NCBI GenBank assembly: GCA_014904845.1
Contig: MU119692.1
Coordinates: 1 to 27,061 of the forward strand
Reading direction: 5' to 3'
Length of the DNA stretch: 27,061 nucleotides
From: Acephala macrosclerotiorum
Lineage: Eukaryota > Ascomycota > Leotiomycetes > Helotiales > Mollisiaceae
This document shows positions 1 through 12,240 of the stretch, in pieces; position 1 is the first letter of the stretch; each line of letters starts with the position of its first letter. The notes below the pieces were generated by a model, which made no database searches, was not told the DNA's origin, and worked only from the letters and a program-made list of their open reading frames with translations. Made by a program: the position numbers and the translations under genes.

Positions 1-2980
1 TTATTTAATTTTAATAAATATTAAAATTATTATAATAAAAAAAATATTAAAAATTGTTGATTTTATAAAATAATTTATTTAAAGTTTTTATAAAATATTT
101 AAAAAAATAAATCAATTTATTTTTATTATTAAAAATTTTATAATATTTGAAATTAATTTCGTGAAAATCGATTTTTCGTTATTGATTAAAAAAAAATATA
201 TTATTATTATTTTTAAATTATATTTTAATTTGTTTAAATTAATTAATTCGAATAAAAAATACGAAATATTAAATATTAAAATAAAATATTATATTGTTTT
301 TACGTATATAATTCGAGATTTTGATAATATTATTATAAATATTAAAAACTTTTAATTGTTTATTATTATTGAATAGAATTTCGAATTTATCGAAATAGTA
401 ATTATAAAAATAAAAATTGAATATGAAATCGAATATAAAATCTTTTTTTTTTTTGTAAATAATACAAAAAAATTTCTTTTGAAATAATTATTCGTTGTTA
501 TAATAAAAATGTAAATTGAATATAAAAATAATAATTCGTAAAATGACGTGTTTTGAGATTTTAAAGATTTTAATTTTATTTATATGATTATAATTATTTT
601 TTTTTTGAAAATTTATTTACATTAAATTATTAGAAATCGCTATATTCGTATATATTTTCGAATCGAAAAAGTATTAAAAAAAAATATAACGTGAGAAATT
701 AAATATTAATATTATTAGAAAATAATATAATATTAAAATTCGTGAATAATTTTTATATTTTAATAAATTTATTTTTATTTTTAATTTTTTATTAAATATT
801 TTTAATATTATTTTATGTAAAATAAATACGATTAAAATAAGTATTATTAGTTTAAAAAGAAATATAAATAAAATAATATAAAAAATGAAATAATTTTTTT
901 CAATTTTTTATAAAACGTTTTTTTCTTTTAATAAAAAGAAAATAAATGAGATTTTGAATAAAAAAATTTTCAATAAAAAAGTAAAAAAGTATTTTTTTGT
1001 AATAATATTATTGTTTTTAAATATAAACGTTAAAAGAAAATATTTAAAAAACAATATAAAATATTAATTATTTTATTTTATTGAAAAAAAATAAAATCAA
1101 AAGATTTTCGAGTATAAAAACGAGAAAAAAACTCGAATAAAAAAAATAATTTTATCGTTAAATAATTTCAATTTAAAACTATTTAATATAAACGTTAATA
1201 CGATATATAAATTCAAATTTAAAAAAGTATAATTTGTTGATTTAATCGACGAAATTGAAAAGATTTTTAAAGAATAAAAAAATTAATTTAAACGATTTAA
1301 AGTACGAAAAATATTTTAAAAATATATTGAAAAATATATAAAATATTTGTTATTACAAATTGTTTTAATATTTAAAAAATTACAATTTATTTTTAAGCGA
1401 TTAATATTTTTATTTATTGAGAATTGACTATAGAAATCTGAAAAAAAAATATTTAATAAAATAATATTTAATCGTAAAAAAATAATAATATTTAATTAGA
1501 AAAAAATCTTTAAAATCTATAAAAATATTAATTCGTTTGTTCGTATTAAAACAATTTAATATACGGTATAATAAAAAAAAAGTTTTTATTATTTTAAAAT
1601 TTTATTTTTAATTGTAATAAAAATATTTCAAAAATAATTCGATTGTAAAATACTCGAAAAAAATAATAATTTTTATCGAAATTTATAGTTTTTAATCACA
1701 AAAAAAATCGTTAAAATTTATCGATTAATTAATACAACTATAAAAATAAACTCGATTACTTTAAAAAAATATTAATATATTTTTTTTTATAGATGAATTT
1801 TTTAAGAAATTTATTAAATATTTTTACGTTTTTTTAATAAATTTCTTTTTTAAATACAATTAATTCACGTTAAACACTCGAAATAAAAATATAATTACTT
1901 TTATAATTTTATTAAAATCTCTACGAATAATAATATTGTTTTAAAGAATAATTAATTTTATAATTCAATTTATTCAAATTATTATAATAATTCTAAAAAA
2001 CGTATTTTTTAAAGTTACAATACTATTTTTAAATAATATAAAAATTAAAAAACTTTATATAAATTACGATAATAAATTGGTATTTTTAAAGATTTATCGA
2101 TTTGTTTTTGAATATATTTAGAATTTGAATAAAACGTTAAATCGAATTAAAAAAATTCAAATTTGTATAAAATTCAAATTACAATTTTATTAAAATAAAA
2201 TAGTTATTATTAGTTTTATTTGTAGTTTTAAAAAGTGTTTTTTTGAAAATATAAAAATTATTAAAATTTTAAAATGAATTAAATATAATAATATTTTTGA
2301 AATTAAAATTTTTATTGAAATTTATATTTATTATAAAATATGAATTTAATATTTTAATATTATTATCGAATTATTATATTGATTAATTAAAAAAAACGAA
2401 TTTTTCGAATAAAAAAAAATAGAAAATCGTTATAGTATTTTTATAAAATAAATTTATAACGATTTTAATATTTTGTAAAATTTATTATGATTTTATTAAT
2501 AAATAAAAAATAATTATTTTAAATATCGATATTAATTAATAAAAATATAAAAAAATATTTAATTAATATAATGACAAAAAATAGAAACGAGTAATTTAAT
2601 ACGAATTAAAATTTTGAAATATTATTAAATAAAATTATAATACGACAAAAAAAAATATTGAAAAATTTTAAAGTATTTTTGCAAATTACGATTTTAATTA
2701 TATAATATTTATTTCATTTTTGAGACGAATATTAATACGTTTATCGTTTAATTAAATCGAGTAATAATAAATCTTTTTAACGTTTTAATTATTTGTTAAT
2801 TCGTTTAAATACAATTATTCGATTTCGAAATTAAATATATTAAAAAAAGTATTTATATTATTATAAACGAATTATTTAGAAAATCGCGAATAAAAAACGA
2901 TAATTTAAAGAAAAAAACAAATATTAATAAATTTATTACAATCGAGTTTAATTGTATTAAAATAATTTTAATCTCGATTA

Positions 2981-3141
2981 AAAAATGCAAAATTAATCGA
3001 AAAATTGAAAATAGATTATTTGTAATTAAAAGTAAATATATAAAATAGAAATATTTATTTGAATTATTAAATTAAATTTAAATTTTTTTTTTTTAAATTC
3101 GATGTTTTTAATTTTCAATTTTCGATATTAATCGCATTTTT
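2981..3141. repeat. Imperfect inverted repeat, 32-bp arms, 98-bp loop
   Basis: The left arm (2981-3012) and right arm (3111-3141) are reverse complements over blocks of 8, 5, 7 and 8 bases, 28 paired positions in all, broken by small indels. The outermost block is AAAAATGC and the innermost TTGAAAAT. Both arms carry a TCGA and a TTG, so the match does not rest on A/T alone. The 98-bp loop contains a run of T (about 3083-3094) and no open frame. It could be a decayed foldback element or a local inverted duplication. I see no target-site duplication and no second copy in the window. Confidence 0.5.
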
Positions 3142-3187
3142 CGTATATATTATATTAATTGTTTTCTTTGAAATCAATAAATTATTA

Positions 3188-3205
3188 AATAATAATAATA
3201 ATAAT
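3188..3205 (+). repeat. (AAT)6 microsatellite
   Basis: Six perfect AAT units, followed by a less regular AT-rich tail. It is an ordinary short simple repeat in very AT-rich DNA. Confidence 0.85.
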
Positions 3206-6200
3206 ATAATTTTTTTTTAATAATAATTATTTGAATTATTTTCAAAATATTATTTAATATTTAATAATTTTAAAATAATTAAAATAGTTTTTGAAAATAG
3301 AATTTCACAAATTAATTCGAGAATTTATTGATTATAATATTCGAAATAAAATATTATAAAAAAATTTTATTAAATTTTATTTATTTCGATTTATTTTAAA
3401 CGATTTAAAATAGTATATAATAATTATAATTGAATTATATAATAAATTCGAATATATTAAAAAAAAAAAAATTTATTATCGAGTAATTAATTAATATTAT
3501 TAAGAGAAGTACTATAAAAACGTTTGAGATTTTGTAGTAAATTGTAATAATTATTAATATAAAAATAAAAAAAAATACGAAGAAATTTTGTATTTTTAAA
3601 AAGTAGTTTTATTATTTTATTGTATTAGAATAAATATAATTAAATTTTCGTAATATAAAATGTTTAATAATTTGATTATAATACGAAATAATTTTTTCGA
3701 TTGAATTAAAATTAAATTAATAAAAAATTCGATTTTTAAAAAAATTATTAAGTTTATTTATAATAATATTATTTGTAAATATAGTATTTTCAATTATATA
3801 AAATTAGACAAAAAATTCGAATTCAAAGAAATTATTATTAAAGAATTGAATAAATTTAAAATCAAACGAATTATTATTTTTATATATAATTCGAAAATAA
3901 ACGAAATAATTGAACGAAAATATTAATTTATTATTGTCGTATTAATTACTTTAATGAAAAAAAGTAAAAAAAATTAATTGAAATATTTATTAATTATTCT
4001 TTTTATGAATCGAACGATTATTTATAGATTAATTAAATATATATTATTTTATATAATTTATAATAAAAAAATTGTTTTATTTATTGAGATTCGATTTTTT
4101 ATTTAAAATTTTTTCAATTAAAACGAAATATATAATCGAGTAAAGTTTTTTGAACTAAGAATTAAATAAATTAAAATATGAAATAAAAATATAAAAAAAT
4201 CGAAATTAAAAAAAAAATATAATTGTAAATAAAATCAAATATATTTTAACGTTTATTATTAAATACGAAAAAAATTAATTCGAAAAAAAAATTTCGTTTT
4301 AATATATAATATTAAATTTATTAATTAAAATATATTTAAAAACATTAAATTATTATACAAATAATTGAATTTATATCGAATTTATTAAATAAATCAATTA
4401 AAAAAAAATTATTTACTCGAAAAAATAAATAAAATAATAATTTGAAAATTATATATTGAAAATCGTTTAAAAAAGTTCGTTAAAAAAAATAAATATTGAA
4501 ATTTTTTAAATAATAATAAAAACGAAAATATTATTAAATTTATTAATTTCAATAATAATAAAAATACAAATACAAAAAAAAAAATAATTAAAAAATTTTG
4601 TAATAAATAAAATATTTAAAAAATTGAAAAAAAAAATAAAATTATAATTTGTATTTTTGAATTTAATAAAATCGAAAAAAATAAATATATACGATTTTTT
4701 AAAAATTGAATAAATAAAAAAAATTTATTAAACTTCGAAATAATAACGATTTTTTAATTGAGAAAAAACTATTTTTTCTTTTTTTATTTATAGTAATTTT
4801 ATTTTTTTATCGATTTTTTTTAGAATATTTTTATTTATTTTAATAAATTCTATTTACGTTTTAAAAATTTTTTTTTTATTGTAATTAAAACGATTTTATT
4901 ATATAAAAAAACGAGATTATATTATTTTTTTTTTTTTTAAAAAATTTTAAAAAATTTTAATTTTTGAAATTTATAAAAAATATTTTTTAATATATTTAAA
5001 TATTTTTAAATATATTTCAATTATATCTAATTATATTCAAATTGTATAAATATTTATTGATATAATATTTATTATAATTTATAAAAAAAAAAATTTTAAT
5101 TTTTAATTTTTTTTTTTTTAAAATTTTTTAATTACAATTTTTTAATTTCACGTCAATTTAAAAACTATAATTTCTTTTTAATATTATTTATTTCTTTTTT
5201 CATTTTTTTAAAGTTTTAATTTGTATTATTTTGTATTTAAACAATTTTATTAATTGAATATATTTTATTTATTTGAATATTTTATAACGATTTTTTTCAA
5301 AAATTTATATATATTTTTTTTATAAAAACAATTTATAAATATTTTTTTTTTTTATTTTTTTTTTTTTAAAATTTATTTAATACGTTTTATGAAAAATTAA
5401 TATAAAATTGTTTATTTAAAATTTTTAAATTTTTTTATTTGAAATTAGTATTATAATATTTCAATTATATATATTAATATACTTTAAAAAACTTTTTTCG
5501 TAAAAACAAATAAATTTTACAATTTTCAATTATTTAAAACGTAAAAATATTTATTTGCTTTTTTTGTATAATTTCTTTATAAGTATAAAAATTTATAATT
5601 TTTTTCGCTTTTATTAATAAATTTTTTTTTTTCAAATTTATACGTTTTTTATTTTTAAAATTCGATCAATTTATTATATTATTTTTTTATATGTAAATTT
5701 TATAATTTTAGTTTTTATTTTTGAAATTTTTATAATATTATTATTATATTTCAAAAAAATACTTTATTAAATTTTGAAAATACGAATTTCGCGTATAAAA
5801 AATAAAACGAAAATAATTATAATACGTTTATATAAATCGTATAATACGATTTTAATAATTTATAGAAAATTATTAATAGATTATTACTTGAAAAAAAAAA
5901 CAATTGCAATTAGTAATATTAATAATAAATTTATAAAAACTAAAAATATAATAAAAAAAATTTTAATTAAATGAAAAAAAAAAATTGAAAATAGTATTAT
6001 TTTGAGATTTTCTAAGAAAATCTTAGAATAGTATATAGTTTTAAATAAAGACTTTTTTTTTGAAATAAGTAAAATTGAAAAATTGTATATCGCGCTTTAA
6101 TAAATTCGATTTAATTTAATTAAAACTTTTGATAATATATTTAAATACTATAATTAAAAAACTTTTTTTCGAGTTTAAATATTTCGATAATTTATTGAAA

Positions 6201-6250
6201 GTTTTATTGATAGATTTTACGATAAGTATATATATTAAAAACTCGAGTAA

Positions 6251-6544
6251 ATGTTTCGTATAAAGCGTTTTGTATTTCGCGAAATTATTAGAATTATTAA
6301 TATAATTATTATCGAAAAAAACAAAATTTGTAATACGTTATTTATAAGAATATTTTTTCGATTTGTCGATTGTAAAAATGTATTAATATATTTAAAAAAT
6401 GCGAATAACGATTTAATAATTATAAATTTGAATAAAATAAATTTAAAAAAATTACATTTTATTTTTTATTTTTATAAATTTTTAATAATTAAAAAATATA
6501 TTAAAGAATTTTTTTCGATTTTTGTAAATAAGTTTAAAGAATAA
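6251..6544 (+). other. 97-codon open frame, probably not a gene
   Basis: This is the longest ATG-initiated frame in the window. A TAA lies directly before the ATG and a TAA closes it. The predicted peptide is dominated by Ile, Lys, Asn and Phe, as random AT-rich codons would give, and I recognise no domain, signal peptide or catalytic motif. G+C is about 13%, no higher than the surroundings. By codon position I count 16, 11 and 12 G/C bases, a weak bias at position one at best. With a stop chance near 0.11 per codon, a frame this long is expected about 0.1 times in the window, so it is mildly unusual but not convincing. It could also be a worn fragment of a mobile-element gene. Confidence 0.12.
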
Positions 6545-6640
6545 TCGATTATTATTATTAGTAGTATAAATATTCGAAACGTTAAATTTTAAGAAATTGT
6601 TGATATTAATATTTCATTTTTTTAGATAATTTTATTAATT

Positions 6641-6659
6641 AATAATAACGATAATAACG

Positions 6660-6691
<32 letters not shown>
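6641..6691. repeat. AATAACG / AAT microsatellite with 24-bp palindrome
   Basis: Two units of a 9-bp repeat (ATAATAACG) lead into a run of AAT, which flips to ATT at 6679-6680. The bases 6668-6691 form a perfect 24-bp palindrome, (AAT)4 followed by (ATT)4. This is a typical compound microsatellite able to form a cruciform, and likely to vary in length between individuals. Confidence 0.75.
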
Positions 6692-9666
6692 GATTTTTTC
6701 GTATAAAACTTTTTATTTTTTTAGATTTTTCAAATTTTTCGAGTTTTTCGATTTGTTTTTTTTTTCGTTTCGATTTCTATATTAATCAAATTTAAAAGAT
6801 TTATTATCGATAATAAAAAATACTATAATATATTTACGTTTATATTAAAAAAACACAAAATTATTATTATTTTATTACAATTTGATATTATTTTATTTCG
6901 ATTAATTCGCGAGTTTTGATTAAATAATATACGCTTAATAATTAATTATACGTACAATATAAATAGTATTTAAAAATTAAACGTTGTTTTTTTAAATATT
7001 TTAAATTTTATTAATTGTATTAAAATTTTAAATATTGTTTACAATATTTATAAATATTTATTTATTGAATAATTTTATTGAATTTATTGTATAATACTCT
7101 ATAAAAATCTCGATTTGTACTTTGAAAACGATAAAAAATAAATTGAAATTATAAAAATACGATTATTTAAAATTTATAAATTGTATATTAAAAAAAAGAA
7201 TTTTCAATTTATTTAAATTTATTTTAATACTTGTTTTTAATTTATAAATGTTTTTATTATTTTTTAATATAAATAGAAAACGCTAATAAAAAATCGATTT
7301 CAATTTTCGCGAATTTTTATTGTTTTTATATTTGTTTTTTCGATTAAATCGTTTATTGATCTAAAAATTGTAATAATTTTTACTTTGTAAAATTTTTTTA
7401 AATAAACGAAAAAAAAAAATATTTTATCGCTTTTTTTAAAAAAAATTAATATATTGAAATTTTATTTTACGCGAAATAATAATATTAAATCGTAAACGTA
7501 AAAAAAAATAATTTTATTATTTAAAAAAACGAAATAAATTAATAAATTAATTTATAGAAATTTTTATTTTTTTTTTTATTTTTTTTATTATTTAATAAAT
7601 TTATTATTAATTTAAAAAAATTAATTAAATTTTATTACGATTTGTAAACTTTTTTTGCGATTTATATTTATACGAAAAAAATAAATATTGTAATAAATAA
7701 ATTTTTGAACGTTTTATTAATTTTAGTATATTATTAGTATTTTACAATTAAAATATTCTAATTTTATAATTTTTTCACGTATTGTATTTTATAGTTATTT
7801 TATTGTATTTTTACGAAAAAATCGAAATTATTTATTTAAAAATTCGACGAAATTTAACAAATAGTTTTATATTAAATCGATTAATAAAAAATATTTTTAT
7901 CGTAAAAAAACAATTTTTCGTATTATAAAAAAAATTTAAATATTAATAATATTTATATAGTCGTTATCGTATTAAATATTTTTATTAATAAAATTTTCAA
8001 ATAAATTTTAAATTAATTCAAAAATTATAAATAAAAAGTTTTATAAAATTAATTAATTTAATATAAAAAATAACAAAAAATCGATATTAAAATAATATTT
8101 AATTCGAGTAAAATTTTATTATATATTTAATATTATAAAATTTTTTAAAATGCAAATAAAAATTGTTTTTATAATAATAATAAAATTTTTAATAATTTGA
8201 ATATTTTGATTAATTTCGATTAATTAATTTAAAATTGCAAAATTTAATAATATAATAATAATAAAAACTTTTTTATTATTTGAAAAATATTTTAAAAATA
8301 TTTTATTTAAAGTAATTATTATAAAGTGAAATACGTTAAAATTATATCGATTGTTAAAATTGAAAAAAAAAATGTAAATAGTATTAATAAAAGTTTTTAA
8401 AATTAAAAAAAATATTATATTGAAATAAAAAATAATTTTATAAAAAAAAAAAGTTTTATTTTTAAATATTAAAACGATAATTTTATTTTTTTGATTAGTA
8501 TTTATAATGTTTATTAAAATTTTAATAATTGCAAATCTCGTTTTTATATCGAGTTTTATAATAACGTATTAACGTATTTTCGTATTTTCGTTTTTAATAA
8601 AATTTTAATTTATTTAAAAAAATTTTTATATATTTATAGTAATTTTAAAACCAAAAGAAATTATATTAAATTTAAAAATTATATATATTTATTTTCAATA
8701 AATTATTTCGATTTTAATTTTCTCGTGAAATTATTAATTTATAGTATTTAATAAACTTACGATATTCGTTAATATATTATAATTAAATCGATAGTAAATA
8801 TTGCGATAATAATAATCGTATTAAAAATCGAAGTAAAGTTTTAATTTATTGTATTTTAAAATTAGTAATTGTTTTTATAAACAAAGTAAAATATTGAGTA
8901 TTTATAATATTTTGAAAAATGTATTAAATAATTGATTAAAAATTGTAAATAAACGAATAAAATAAATAATACTATTAATAATTAAAAATTAAAATTTGAA
9001 AAAACTATAATTAAAAAATATAAAAAATAAAATACAATAGAAATACAAATGATTTAATAATAATATATAATAAAATAAAAATTAATATATAAAAAAAATA
9101 TTTTAAAAAATTTTATTAATTTTTTATTTTATTTTCAAATTTTAAACGACGATTAATTATTAAAAAATATATATAATAAAAAATTATAAATTATTATATC
9201 GAATTAAATACTATTAATAAACGTATAATATATTGTTTAAATATTAATAATTAATTAAACGAAAAAAACTTTTTTAATCATTTATAATAAATTGATTATA
9301 TTATATTAAAAAATTTATTATTTTGAAATTTTGAAATTTTTATTGAAAATTTATACGATAATTTAATTTAATTAAATTAATATATAATAAATAAAACAAT
9401 TTATACATTTTTTAATTTAATTTAATAATTGAATCAAATTAATTATTAAATTAATTTTATAATAATTTCTATAAACGATTTTTCAAAGATCAAAAATCAA
9501 TTTATAATAATATTACATTTTAATCAATATTTTTATTTTGTAAACTTTTTTTATTACGAGTTCGAACGCAATAATCGATTAAAAAATAAATACAATATAT
9601 ATACGAATTATAAAATAAATTATTTTTTATTTAATATATCGAAAAAAAATATTTTTTTATAATCGT

Positions 9667-9684
9667 ATTATTATTATTATTATT
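9667..9684 (+). repeat. (ATT)6 microsatellite
   Basis: Six perfect ATT units just after an ATCGT. It is a simple repeat with no sign of function. Confidence 0.85.
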
Positions 9685-11945
9685 TATATTTTTTTTTATT
9701 TTCGAAATATATATAAAAAATAATAAATTTGAAATTAATCGTAAAAATTTTTAAATTTAATACGAAATTTTACTAATTTTTAAATTTTAAATTTTAAAAT
9801 ATTTTTCAAATTCTTTTTTATATTATTTAAATTACAATATTTTTTTCAAAATAAATTGTAATTACAATAAAAAAATTTATTATAATTAATAAAATATTTT
9901 TAATTTATTAAAAAATTTTTATATTTTTTCAATTTTATTATTATTATAATATCGTTTACAAAACAATAAACGATTTAATTATACAATTTTTTAAATTTCT
10001 TTTTCAAATTTTCTATGAAAATATAATTAATATTTATTTAATAATCGATTTTAAAACTTTTAAAACGTATTTTATATTTCGTATATTTTATAATATTCAA
10101 TTTTATTACAATTATTTTTTTTTCGATTTATAAAAAACTAATATCAATATACGTTTTTTATTATATAAATTTTTTAAAATTTTAATTATTTAAAATTTTT
10201 ATTTCAATTATTACAATTTAAATTTTTTTTTATTCAATTTTAAGTTTTTTTTTTTTTTCTAATTATATCAAACGATTTATTTTAAACAATTTTTCAAATT
10301 TATTATTCGATTTTTAAAAATTTTTAATTTTTTTTTAATATCAATTTTTACTATTTTCAATTTTTTAATATATAAATCGAAAAATTATTTTAAATTTTCT
10401 AAATTTTATTTCGTTTTTTTTAATTTTTTTTAAATATTATTTATAATTTATAATATTATTTTTAAATCATTCAATTTTATTTTTAAATTATAAATTTATT
10501 TTATTTCTTTTTATAAAATTTTAACGTTTATTTTAATCGTCGTTAATTCTATTATAAATTTTATAATAATTACTTTTTTTTATTAAATTAATATTTTATT
10601 TTTTATTTTAATTATAGTTAATTTTTTTTTAAAAACATTTATAAATTTTATTTCTTTTTATATAATATCGCGTATTATTTTTAAATTTTTTTCAAAGTTT
10701 TTAATATTTATTTGTTTTTATTACAATTGTTTTTTCGTTTTTATAAATTTTTTTTCGAGTTTTTCAATTTGTTTTATTTTTTATTATTAATTTTCAATAA
10801 TTATTTTCGTTATATTTAATTCTATTTAAAAATCGTAAATAATTCAATTTTTTTATTTTAAAATTTTTATTTATTTATTTACGATTATAAATATTTAATT
10901 AAAATTTGAGATTTTTATATTAATTTCAACGTTGTTTTTATTTGTAATAACGAATTAAATATTCGAAATTAATTTTTATAATTCGAATATTTTTATACGA
11001 AAATTTTTGTTTTATATTAAATTTTTCAAATTATAAATAATAATAAATTTAATAATCGATTTTTTTAAATTTTCAATTTATATTTTTATTTTAAAAAAAT
11101 TTTTAAATAAAAATTTATTTGAATAAATCGTTATACGATTATTATTTTTATAATTTGATTTAAATTAAAATCGTTTTATAAAAATAATATTTAATATTTC
11201 AATTTTTTTTCGAATTTATTTAATTTTTAAAAATATTATATTTAAAATTTTATTTTTTTTATTAATTATTTCATTGGATTTAATTAAATCTATAATTTAT
11301 TTTTGATTAAAAAATATTAATTTAATAATTTTTTATTAGTAATTTTAAAATATTTTATTAGCGTTTTAATTTTTTAATTTTTATATATTATTTTTTTTTT
11401 ATTTTATAATTTTTAATTGTAATATTTTTAATTTTATTATTATTTATTATAAATATATAATAAATTGTTATTATAATAATTTTATTATTAATATTTATTT
11501 ATTACTTTCAAATTTATATTTTAAAATTTTATACTCGAATTTTGCGATTATTAAATAATATTTTTTTAATTCGTTTATTATTTTTCGTTGATTTTAATAC
11601 TATTTTATTAATACGATTTATATTTCGCAAATAAATTCGTAATTTATAATTGTTTTTTTAAGAATTTTTATTATTTATTAATTTTAACGAAGTTTTTTAA
11701 TTAATTTCAATTATTATCGCAATTTTTCTCGCGTATAATTTCTTTTTACAATTTCAAATTTATCAATTTTTTTCTAGTAATATTAAATTTATATAAATTA
11801 TTTTATTAAATTTTCTCGAGTTTCGAATAATTTTATTATATTATATACGTTTTTTTTTATTATACAATTAATCGTTTTTCGATATTTTTCAATCACAATA
11901 TAATTACAATTTGTATAATTTCGTATATTATATTTTAAATTATAT

Positions 11946-12000
11946 TTTAAATTGCAATTTAAATTACACTATTTTAAAATACGCGAATATATTCGCGAAT
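11946..12000. repeat. Cluster of four palindromes, two with CGCG
   Basis: Within 55 bp there are a perfect 18-bp palindrome centred on TTGCAA (11946-11963), a 10-bp ATTTTAAAAT (11971-11980), a perfect 16-bp CGCGAATATATTCGCG (11982-11997) and an overlapping 10-bp ATTCGCGAAT (11991-12000). The A/T palindromes alone could be chance at this composition. The 16-bp one carries four CpG, and G/C palindromes are rare here. It may be a binding site for a dimeric protein or simply a cruciform-prone spot. The sequence gives no further function. Confidence 0.5.
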
Positions 12001-12240
12001 TTAATTAAAACTATTATTTTATTTTGACGTACACTAAATATATTTATTAATAATCTTTAAATTTATATTACGTTAAAATAATAAATCAATAAAAAAATTA
12101 ATATTTAAAAAAAAAATTATAAAATACTACATTTAACAAATAAATCGATAATATATTTTCTATTAAAAAATATTTAATAAATATTATAAAAAAAAAATTA
12201 AAAATTACATTTTTTAAATACTTTTTTATATAATCGTTTG

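Larger units (their letters stand above)
1..9000. other. AT-rich non-coding desert, G-biased part
   Basis: No gene is recognisable here in any frame. The block 361-900 has about 11% G+C by hand count. Most C is in CpG, typically within TTCGAA, ACGA or ATCG contexts, and GG or CC is almost absent. Outside CpG, G outnumbers C on the + strand about two to one (roughly 346 to 170 over the segment). The bias is strongest at 1-1380, 2101-4200 and 5761-9000, and it is close to balanced at 1381-2100 and 4201-5760. Apart from the small repeats listed separately I see only homopolymer runs and A/T-rich simple sequence. The segment could be intron or intergenic DNA; nothing inside it decides which. Confidence 0.85.
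9001..12240. other. AT-rich non-coding desert, C-biased part
   Basis: No gene is recognisable. The base bias outside CpG is reversed from the preceding segment: about 46 G against 100 C on the + strand. In the clearest block (9781-10380) I count 27 C against 3 G, plus 10 CpG. In that block 20 of the non-CpG C bases are followed by A, 7 by T and none by C. The + strand is visibly T-rich in this region. It contains an (ATT)6 repeat at 9667-9684, a 14-base T run at 10245-10258 and the palindrome cluster at 11946-12000. Confidence 0.8.

Noticed and set aside
161..355. 64-codon open frame on the + strand
   Set aside because: It starts at GTG, has A/T-driven composition and no recognisable motif. 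Several frames of this length are expected by chance at this stop frequency.
5774..5974. 66-codon open frame on the + strand
   Set aside because: It starts at TTG, is Ile/Lys/Asn rich and has no domain. The length is within chance expectation. It is mentioned only beside the 97-codon frame.
9363..9380. 18-bp A/T-only palindrome
   Set aside because: Several perfect 18-bp A/T palindromes are expected by chance at about 88-90% A+T.
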